Source: Halanaerobium sp051746665 | GTDB lineage: Bacteria; Bacillota; Halanaerobiia; Halanaerobiales; Halanaerobiaceae | Reading direction: 5' to 3' | Assembly: GCA_051746665.1 (NCBI GenBank) | Contig: JBNJFG010000114.1 | Span: forward strand, 1 to 5,619 | DNA length: 5,619 nt | Shown: one piece after another, positions 1 to 4,917 of the stretch | Numbering within the stretch: the first letter of the stretch is position 1 | How the letters are laid out: every line of letters begins with the position of its first letter | Notes under the pieces: generated by a model | Told to the model about the DNA's origin: nothing | Seen by the model: the letters and a program-made list of their open reading frames with translations, nothing else | The model's database searches: none | Made by a program: the position numbers and the translations under genes

Positions 1-344
1 GGTGCTATCAGAACGTCCTTACCCGGTAAAATATTGCGGGTATCAATTAGCAGATAGCGGATAGCCCAATTTTCTTCATCTACAAAGAGATCTTCCAGAC
101 CTGGAGCTTCTTCTAATTCATCTGAACTGAGATCAACCAGAATTTCATTATTTTCATAATTTATTTTTTTAAAGGAATCTGTAGAAATTAAGGTTAGTTC
201 GTGCTTAAGCCAGTTTCCTGTATCAACCACAAGATAGCGCATTATAAAGCGGTGCTGATCAAAATAAAAGTCTTTTGCCTTTCCTAAATCATCATCTCTG
301 CCGTGAATTTTAAAACCTTTGAGATTACTGAGCTTTCTCAACAT
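1..344 (-). CDS. PRC-barrel domain protein, 3' end beyond the window
   Basis: The visible part is the N-terminal 114 residues, beginning MLRKLSNLKGFKIHGRDD. The opening, with DLGKAKDFYFD at about 19-29 followed by MRYLVVDTGNWL at 35-46, is the classic PRC-barrel pattern (a small beta-barrel related to the reaction-centre H subunit and the RimM C-terminus). A second copy starts near residue 83 (LEDLFVDEENWAIRYLLIDT, then LPGKDVLIA), so residues 23-54 and 83-114 form an internal repeat at a 60-residue offset. The first copy has KHELTLIS where the second has the more usual PGKDVLIA. The ATG at 344 is supported by GAGGTG seven bases upstream. No signal peptide or membrane segment is visible, so it is probably cytosolic. 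Stand-alone PRC-barrel proteins of this type are widespread but their role is poorly known, and stress-linked or RNA/protein-binding roles are only suggestions. It lies 117 nt after the phosphodiesterase gene and has its own likely promoter, so it need not belong to the transport operon. Confidence 0.85.
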   Translation of the reverse strand, partial: MLRKLSNLKGFKIHGRDDDLGKAKDFYFDQHRFIMRYLVVDTGNWLKHELTLISTDSFKKINYENNEILVDLSSDELEEAPGLEDLFVDEENWAIRYLLIDTRNILPGKDVLIA

Positions 345-417
345 AACGGCTCACCTCTCTTAGTTTAAAGGCCAAATCAACACTGCAGTCTATATTAACC
401 TCTCTGCTTCTAATTTA

Positions 418-446
418 ATTATAGTAAAAATTAAGCAGTAATACAA
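418..446 (-). promoter_or_regulatory. Candidate sigma-A promoter of the PRC-barrel gene
   Basis: Read on the minus strand, a perfect TATAAT lies at 423-418. It is preceded by exactly 17 bases and a weak -35 element, TTGTAT (446-441), which matches the consensus only in its TTG. Transcription would start near 411, giving a leader of about 67 nt before the ATG at 344. I see no convincing terminator between the phosphodiesterase stop codon (462) and this site, so read-through from the operon may add to expression. Confidence 0.5.
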
Positions 447-461
447 ACTTCAGCCCAGCTT

Positions 462-1190
462 TTAATTAAGGCTTTTATCCCTCAGCTCTAAAGCCATTTC
501 AACATCATCAGTCATAATCATATCTACTCCCTTAGCCAGCAGATCTTTTACTGATTCAGGAAAATTAACAGTGTAGACATTAAGCTGCATTCCCATAAAA
601 TGAGTTTTATCAATAACCTCCTGATCAGCTGTTAAAAAGTGAAGATGCAGGGCATCAAAACCGCGTTTGAAAGCATAATCAGATGGATTAATTATTTTTG
701 CGGCCATTAAAGCTCCAGTTTTAATTTCCGGCTGCAGTTTTTTAAGCTTCTGCAGGCTGTAATGGTTAAAAGATGAAACAATCACCTGATCTCTGATTCC
801 AAACTCATCGACTGATTTTAAAACTTTTTCCTCCAGCTGGGGGTAAGGGAGAAAGTTTTTTAACTCAATATTGATAACCTCCAAATCTTTTACGACTTCC
901 AGTACCTCAGCCAGAGTTGGGATTTTTTCCGCTTTAAATTCCGGACTAAAAAACTCCCCGGCACTCAGCTGGCGCAGTTCAGCAAGAGTATGATCTTTAA
1001 CAAGACCCTCACCGTTAGTTGTTCTATCAATTAATTCATCATGAATAACCACAACTTCTCCGTCTTTAGTCAGCTGTACATCAAATTCCACTCCATCAGC
1101 ACCCAGTTCCACAGCCTTTCTAAAAGAGGCCAGAGTATTTTCTGGATAACCGGCTGCTCCACCGCGGTGCCCGATAATTTTTGTCTTCAT
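462..1190 (-). CDS. Cytosolic glycerophosphodiester phosphodiesterase (UgpQ/GlpQ family)
   Basis: A 242-residue protein that hydrolyses glycerophosphodiesters (such as glycerophosphocholine or glycerophosphoethanolamine) to sn-glycerol-3-phosphate and an alcohol. The GDPD catalytic set is intact: GHRG at 7-10 (His8, Arg9) followed by PENT at 16-19, the metal-binding EFD at 35-37, catalytic His50 in VVIHD, and the IELK motif with Glu109 and Lys111. A conserved TDD lies near the C-terminus. There is no signal peptide or membrane helix and the length suits short cytoplasmic UgpQ-like enzymes, so it should act on imported substrate. An upstream in-frame GTG at 1199 abuts the AGAGGAA site (1206-1200) and cannot use it. 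The ATG at 1190 sits nine bases below that site and gives the normal family N-terminus, so I prefer it. The gene follows ugpE after 74 nt with no clear terminator, so it is probably co-transcribed. It is only mildly acidic (about 40 Asp/Glu, 28 Lys/Arg). Confidence 0.93.
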   Translation of the reverse strand: MKTKIIGHRGGAAGYPENTLASFRKAVELGADGVEFDVQLTKDGEVVVIHDELIDRTTNGEGLVKDHTLAELRQLSAGEFFSPEFKAEKIPTLAEVLEVVKDLEVINIELKNFLPYPQLEEKVLKSVDEFGIRDQVIVSSFNHYSLQKLKKLQPEIKTGALMAAKIINPSDYAFKRGFDALHLHFLTADQEVIDKTHFMGMQLNVYTVNFPESVKDLLAKGVDMIMTDDVEMALELRDKSLN

Positions 1191-1264
1191 CACAATCACT
1201 TCCTCTATCTAGCATAGTAAAATTCTATTACTATAATATAGTTTTTTGTAAAGAGCTGCAAATT

Positions 1265-2107
1265 TTATTCTTTCAGGCCCTGAGTTGCAATCCCTTTAAC
1301 AAAGAATTTTTGGGCCAGCAAAAAGACAATCAGAGATGGAATTACAACCATTATCGTACCGGCCATAATTAATCCCCATTCTCTTTCGGCTGCACTGGCA
1401 AATAACATTCTAATACCCTGCTGTGATACCTTCATGCTGTCTGAATTCAAAATAATTAAAGGCCAGAGGTAGGCATTCCACATAACTAAAAAGTTAACAG
1501 TTGCCAGTCCGGCGAGAGTTGGCCCGGAAAGAGGGATCAAAATCTGAAATAAGAATCTAAAGGGGCCGCAGCCGTCCAGCTGAGCTGACTCCATCAGTGA
1601 TTTTGGAATAGTTAAAAAGTGCTGCCTCATCAAAAAGGTAGTGGTTGCACTGGCCAGAAAAGGCATTACAAGTCCGGTATAGCTGTTGGTCCAGCCAAGT
1701 TTGCTGACAAAATCAAAAAGCGGCACCACCCTAACCTGCATCGGCAGCATCAAAGTAAATAATATTGCAAAAAACAGAAACTTCTTTCCCTTGAATTCAA
1801 AATGTGAAAAGGCATATCCACTTAAAACGCCAAGTGCCAATTTACCAACCATCACAATTACCGAAGCAATTAAACTGTTGGTTAAAAGCCGCCCCATATT
1901 TACCATATTCCAGGCTCTAATATAATTGCCAAAATAAAATTGTTTTGGAAAAAATGAAGGTGGATATGTAAAAACCTGAGCACGAGTCTGAAAACTGATA
2001 CTAAAGGCAAATAATATCGGCATAATAACTATAAAACTTAAAACAATCAACAGGATATGACTGAAGATTTTATCTGCTAATTCTCTTTTACTTTTGGATT
2101 TAAACAT
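1265..2107 (-). CDS. ugpE: ABC transporter permease, UgpE-like (MalG type)
   Basis: A 280-residue inner-membrane permease of the carbohydrate-uptake-1 group. Six hydrophobic segments are visible at about 15-37, 77-99, 110-131, 144-162, 195-220 and 245-267. The cytoplasmic EAA loop that docks on the ATPase starts at Glu173 (ESAQLDG, Gly179) and runs to Pro192. Resemblance to E. coli UgpE, as I remember its sequence, is strong in TLMLP followed by VR (118-126), ASAT (152-155) with TFL (157-159), and WNAYLWPLII (210-219), which favours UgpE over a generic sugar permease. An in-frame TTG at 2167 would add 20 residues, but it has no ribosome site. The ATG at 2107 has GGGGAG (2123-2118) ten bases upstream and gives an N-terminus of family length with the IFSH motif also found in E. 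coli UgpE. It pairs with the permease ending at 2191 (83 nt upstream) to form the membrane channel. The substrate class is inferred from homology and the adjacent phosphodiesterase. Confidence 0.88.
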   Translation of the reverse strand: MFKSKSKRELADKIFSHILLIVLSFIVIMPILFAFSISFQTRAQVFTYPPSFFPKQFYFGNYIRAWNMVNMGRLLTNSLIASVIVMVGKLALGVLSGYAFSHFEFKGKKFLFFAILFTLMLPMQVRVVPLFDFVSKLGWTNSYTGLVMPFLASATTTFLMRQHFLTIPKSLMESAQLDGCGPFRFLFQILIPLSGPTLAGLATVNFLVMWNAYLWPLIILNSDSMKVSQQGIRMLFASAAEREWGLIMAGTIMVVIPSLIVFLLAQKFFVKGIATQGLKE

Positions 2108-2190
2108 AGTTAAGCATCTCCCCATAATTATTACTAAGAATTTTTGCTGGCACAATTCTATAATCAAAAACTCTAGATTAATTTAATTTT

Positions 2191-3078
2191 TTATTGATAA
2201 TGGACTCCTTTACTGCCATATCTAAAGTGGAAAAAGGTAATAATTAAAACTAAGAAAAGTAATACTACAGATTGTGCTGCTGCCAGTCCCGGTCGGAAAT
2301 TAACAAACATATCTCTATATAATTTATAAATAACCAGATTTGTTGCACCTGCAGGACCACCCTGAGTCATAATATCAATTATTCCAAAAGCCTGAAAAAC
2401 AGTGAAAAGGATGTTCATAATTATCAAATAAAAAGTCGTGGGAGAAAGTAAAGGAATAGTAATATTTCTAAAAATCTGCCAGGAACTTGCCCCATCGATT
2501 TTTGCTGATTCATAGACACTTTCAGGTATTGACTGCAGACCTGCCAGAAAGAAAATTATATTAAAACCCATATTCTTCCAGATAGTAGCTATTATAATTG
2601 CTATAAAGGCAAAAACTCCTTTTGTAAGCCAGGGAATTTGAAAACCAAATAAGAGATTTAAAATATAATTTACATGCCCGGCAACTGGATTTAATAAAAA
2701 TACCCAGAGTGAACCAGCTACTGTAGGAGAAATTGCATAGGGAATAAAAAATATAGTCCTATAAATATGTATCCCCTTCAATTTTTTATTAAGAAAAGTT
2801 GCTAAAACCAGTGAAATTGAAAGACCACCAAAAATACCAATTAAAACAAAAACTGCAGATCGCTGTAAACTTGCCAAATATTCCGGATTTGTAAATAGTT
2901 TTTCATAATTTTCCAGACCACTATATATTACCCGGGAGCCAAATGGTGCTGTTTTATATAAACTTAAAATAAATGACTGAATTGTTGGCCAGTAAAGAAA
3001 TAAAATTAAAATGATCATTGAAGGTATGATTAGTAAATATGGTACTAAAAAATGTGAATTATAATCCTGTTCTTTCAC
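2191..3078 (-). CDS. ugpA: ABC transporter permease, UgpA-like (MalF type)
   Basis: A 295-residue inner-membrane permease and partner of the UgpE-like subunit. Predicted membrane segments lie at about 11-37, 73-96, 105-128, 155-180, 212-235 and 266-286. The EAA loop begins at Glu190 (ESAKIDGAS, Gly196) and ends near Pro209. Features shared with E. coli UgpA, as I recall it, include PYLL at 13-16, PFG at 45-47, FIPYA at 111-115, LQSIP at 181-185, GGP at 240-242 with YK.YR at 251-255, AAQSVVL at 267-273, and an end in FRY followed by YQ. These make it a UgpA rather than a MalF-type sugar permease, with substrate still inferred. The start is a GTG at 3078, read as Met, with a G-rich site (GGGGGGAG, 3092-3085) six bases upstream. 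It follows ugpB after 97 nt, and a terminator-like hairpin between them probably lowers its expression relative to the binding protein. No ATPase gene is nearby. Confidence 0.9.
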   Translation of the reverse strand: MKEQDYNSHFLVPYLLIIPSMIILILFLYWPTIQSFILSLYKTAPFGSRVIYSGLENYEKLFTNPEYLASLQRSAVFVLIGIFGGLSISLVLATFLNKKLKGIHIYRTIFFIPYAISPTVAGSLWVFLLNPVAGHVNYILNLLFGFQIPWLTKGVFAFIAIIIATIWKNMGFNIIFFLAGLQSIPESVYESAKIDGASSWQIFRNITIPLLSPTTFYLIIMNILFTVFQAFGIIDIMTQGGPAGATNLVIYKLYRDMFVNFRPGLAAAQSVVLLFLVLIITFFHFRYGSKGVHYQ

Positions 3079-3097
3079 TTCTGTCTCCCCCCTTGGA

Positions 3098-3140
3098 TAA
3101 AAAACGATTCCCCTTCCATCTAAAAAATGGAAGGGAAATC
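3098..3140 (-). terminator. Terminator-like hairpin between ugpB and ugpA
   Basis: On the minus strand, 3140-3127 (GATTTCCCTTCCAT) pairs with 3119-3106 (ATGGAAGGGGAATC) over 14 positions around a 7-nt loop. One base later comes a run of six U (3104-3099). One pair is G-U in minus-strand RNA but would be a C-A mismatch in plus-strand RNA, which suggests the structure was kept for the operon transcript. It lies 35 nt after the ugpB stop codon and just before the ugpA ribosome site. It most likely acts as a partial terminator and as a block to 3' decay, giving more binding protein than permease, as is common in binding-protein transporter operons. Incomplete termination is inferred from the genes that follow. 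Confidence 0.75.
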
Positions 3141-3175
3141 ATCTTTTTTAAAACAATTATATTTTTTTATAGACT

Positions 3176-4510
3176 CTATTCATAAAGTGAATTATACTCC
3201 TGTAATGACTCATCAACCTGAGAAGCTGCCTCATCCATAGCTTCCTGTGGAGTCATGTTGTCCTGTAATGTTTCTTCAATTGAATTTTCTACTATCTGTC
3301 TTACTTCAGGGAAAGTTCCAATTAAAGCACCCTGGGTTGGAGCACCTTTCTTGCTTAATAAGAGCTGTAGAAAGGCTGTCATATGATTTGGATTTTCAGC
3401 AAAGAACTGATTATTCATTTCTTTTTCAACTGCAGATTTAGTTACAGGGAAATATCCTGTCTCCTCAAACCAGTAAACCTGCTGCTCTTCTTCAGAAAGA
3501 AAACTTAAGAATTCCCAGGCAGCCTCTAATTCTTCCTGTGGATGATCTCTGAGTGCCCAGAGGCTTGCTCCACCAATAATTACTCCTCCACGGTCTACAT
3601 CATCAGGGCGTGGTAGGAAAGCTGTACCTAATTCATAACCTGATTCCTCAGCATTTTCACTAAAGTTTGTAACCTGTGCTGTAGATTCGATCATCATTGC
3701 AGATCGGCCTGATAAAAATGCCTGTTTTGCGCCATCCCAGCCGCGGCCGGGGTTTAACATAATCTCTTCGTCAACCATTTCTTTCCAGAGCTCAATAAAT
3801 TTAACTGTTGGCTCCTCATCTAAATAAGATTCAGTTGCTCTTCCGTCACGACCATTGTTGTTATTAACTAAGAGTGAATCCTGATTAGCCACCATCTGTT
3901 CTACAAACCAGCCGACTATACCAAGTGTGAATCCATAACGCTCAATATCTCCATCATCATCTTTAACAGTCAGCTTTTCTGCATATTCTTTTAGCTCACT
4001 AAATGTCTTTGGAGGTTCATTTGGATCCAGACCGGCTTCTTCAAATGCGTCTTTATTATAATATAAAATAGGTGTAGAAGAGTTAAAAGGCATAGAATTT
4101 AACTGTCCATCTACCTGATAGTAATCAGAAACTGGTGTTAAAAATTTACCCCAATCAAAATTATCATCTTCTGCTACTTCTTTTCCTAATTCTTCTACCG
4201 GAATAATAATACCGCTGTCTACCATCACCTGAGTACCAATTTCATAAATCTGAATTATATGAGGTGCATCTCCACTTTTTACAGCAGATTCGGTTTTGGT
4301 TAGCGTATCATTATAAGTTCCGGTATTTTGTGGAACTACCTCAATATCATCATGCTGTTCATTAAATCGTTCTACCAGAGTTTCAGTAACCTCTAAGTTG
4401 TGACCTCCCATTGCATGCCAGAAATCAACAGTTATCTTATCCTGTGCTGCTGCAGTAGAGCCGAGCATAAAAACAAGAGCAATCACCAATAGAAATGTTA
4501 ATTTTTTCAT
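3176..4510 (-). CDS. ugpB: Periplasmic solute-binding protein, UgpB-like (glycerol-phosphate compounds)
   Basis: A 444-residue extracytoplasmic binding protein (family 1 type) that should capture glycerol-3-phosphate or glycerophosphodiesters for the UgpA/UgpE pair. Residues 1-22 or so are a Sec signal peptide: MKK, a hydrophobic core, then STAAA with likely cleavage before Gln23. There is no lipobox cysteine, implying a free periplasmic protein. Landmarks shared with E. coli UgpB, recalled from memory, are FWHAM at 30-34, YEIGT at 89-93, PFNSSTP at 141-147, YYNKDAF at 150-156, PPKT at 166-169, IIGGASLW at 311-318 and TGYFP at 351-355. Ligand-site counterparts Tyr89, Glu90, Ser145, Trp201, Ser276, Tyr353 and Arg404 are kept, but the E. 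coli Trp169 position is Ile198. The protein is strikingly acidic (about 82 Asp/Glu, 29 Lys/Arg). The ATG at 4510 has a GGGAG site about 11 bases upstream (4526-4522), a slightly long spacing. It is the first gene of its operon, under the promoter at 4690-4662. Confidence 0.9.
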   Translation of the reverse strand: MKKLTFLLVIALVFMLGSTAAAQDKITVDFWHAMGGHNLEVTETLVERFNEQHDDIEVVPQNTGTYNDTLTKTESAVKSGDAPHIIQIYEIGTQVMVDSGIIIPVEELGKEVAEDDNFDWGKFLTPVSDYYQVDGQLNSMPFNSSTPILYYNKDAFEEAGLDPNEPPKTFSELKEYAEKLTVKDDDGDIERYGFTLGIVGWFVEQMVANQDSLLVNNNNGRDGRATESYLDEEPTVKFIELWKEMVDEEIMLNPGRGWDGAKQAFLSGRSAMMIESTAQVTNFSENAEESGYELGTAFLPRPDDVDRGGVIIGGASLWALRDHPQEELEAAWEFLSFLSEEEQQVYWFEETGYFPVTKSAVEKEMNNQFFAENPNHMTAFLQLLLSKKGAPTQGALIGTFPEVRQIVENSIEETLQDNMTPQEAMDEAASQVDESLQEYNSLYE

Positions 4511-4545
4511 TACTTAACCCACTCCCTTTTTTTAAAAAAATTAAT

Positions 4546-4574
4546 TTAGCCAAAACATTTTTTGTTTTGCCTAA
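4546..4574 (-). other. Inverted repeat, possible hairpin in the ugpB leader
   Basis: The arms TTAG-C-CAAAAC (4546-4556) and GTTTTG-C-CTAA (4564-4574) pair at 10 of 11 positions around a 7-nt spacer, with one symmetric mismatch. In the ugpB mRNA this would form a weak hairpin about 20 nt upstream of the ribosome site. There is no U-run after it in the minus direction, so it is not a terminator. It could be a regulator-binding site, an mRNA-stabilising element, or chance in AT-rich DNA. Confidence 0.45.
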
Positions 4575-4605
4575 CCCCCCCTTTTTTTTAATTTTTGGAG
4601 CATTA

Positions 4606-4621
4606 TCAAATTATAATTTGA
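4606..4621. promoter_or_regulatory. 16-bp perfect palindrome, candidate operator
   Basis: TCAAATTATAATTTGA is its own reverse complement. It is centred about 42 bases downstream of the predicted ugpB start site (near 4655), a position suited to a roadblock repressor or to part of a looped pair with the related repeat at 4781-4806. In AT-rich DNA such palindromes also arise by chance, and no regulator gene is in the window. Confidence 0.4.
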
Positions 4622-4661
4622 AACATAAAAAATTATAAATATTTATTCCACTGCAAGTATA

Positions 4662-4690
4662 ATTATATCTCTTTTAGAATAGTTTGTCAA
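4662..4690 (-). promoter_or_regulatory. Consensus sigma-A promoter of the ugpB operon
   Basis: On the minus strand, TTGACA (4690-4685) is followed by exactly 17 bases and then TATAAT (4667-4662), a full match to the housekeeping consensus. Transcription should begin near 4655, leaving an untranslated leader of about 145 nt before the ugpB ATG. A promoter this strong with a long leader suggests control by repression or in the leader rather than by an activator. Confidence 0.85.
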
Positions 4691-4780
4691 TTTAGAATAT
4701 TTGTTCACAACTAATTTTTATGCTGCCTTCTAGATCTTTTTTACTTTCTTTAACTATTGATTATTATAACTATTTTACAG

Positions 4781-4806
4781 TCAAATTTATAAACTCTTAA
4801 ATTTGA
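4781..4806. promoter_or_regulatory. 9-bp inverted repeat, candidate operator of the rightward gene
   Basis: The arms TCAAATTTA (4781-4789) and TAAATTTGA (4798-4806) are perfect inverse complements separated by 8 bases. The outer half-site TCAAATT is the same as in the palindrome at 4606-4621, on the other side of the ugpB promoter. It lies 112 bases before the permease start codon and directly after TTTACA (4774-4779), a possible -35 element. It would suit a dimeric regulator, but no function is proven. Confidence 0.4.
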
Positions 4807-4917
4807 TATATTTATTTTTTATTTTAGCAGGTTTTTTCTACTCAGCAGAGAAATATTACTTATAACTATAAATTTTTAAAATATTAATAATATTATTACT
4901 TTGAGGAGGTAATTAGA

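Larger units (their letters stand above)
4511..4917. promoter_or_regulatory. Divergent control region between ugpB and the second permease
   Basis: These 407 bases have no gene that I can support and are very AT-rich. From left to right they contain the ugpB ribosome site (4522-4526), an inverted repeat in the ugpB leader (4546-4574), a C7T8 run (4575-4589), a 16-bp palindrome (4606-4621), the ugpB promoter (4662-4690), a longer inverted repeat (4781-4806), an AT palindrome TAATAATATTATTA (4885-4898) and the ribosome site of the rightward permease (4904-4910). No comparably convincing rightward promoter stands out. The best options are a plus-strand TATAAT at 4658-4663, which overlaps the ugpB -10, or TTTACA at 4774-4779 with a weak -10 18 bases on. 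Confidence 0.7.

Noticed and set aside
1222..1252. Possible promoter before the phosphodiesterase gene (TTTACA at 1252-1247, TAGAAT at 1227-1222)
   Set aside because: The spacer is 19 bases, and the AT-rich stretch with small inverted repeats makes chance matches likely. It is too weak to list as a feature.
1181..1372. Short plus-strand open frame across the phosphodiesterase/ugpE junction
   Set aside because: It overlaps two well-supported genes in antisense, has no ribosome site and resembles no protein family.
1686..1925. Plus-strand open frame inside ugpE
   Set aside because: It is fully antisense to a conserved membrane protein gene and has no recognisable family features, so it is a shadow frame.
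2108..2167. Longer ugpE reading frame starting at a TTG (2167) or an ATG (2125)
   Set aside because: Neither has a ribosome site at proper spacing, while the ATG at 2107 does and gives a family-typical N-terminus.
3247..3441. Plus-strand open frame inside ugpB
   Set aside because: It is antisense to conserved ugpB coding sequence, with low-complexity translation and no family resemblance.
4885..4898. Palindrome TAATAATATTATTA just before the second permease ribosome site
   Set aside because: It is pure A/T in a very AT-rich stretch, so chance is the simplest explanation. It is noted only in the region entry.
4511..4917. Riboswitch or small RNA in the divergent region
   Set aside because: The leader is long enough, but I see no conserved aptamer core, no terminator/antiterminator pair and little GC-paired structure.
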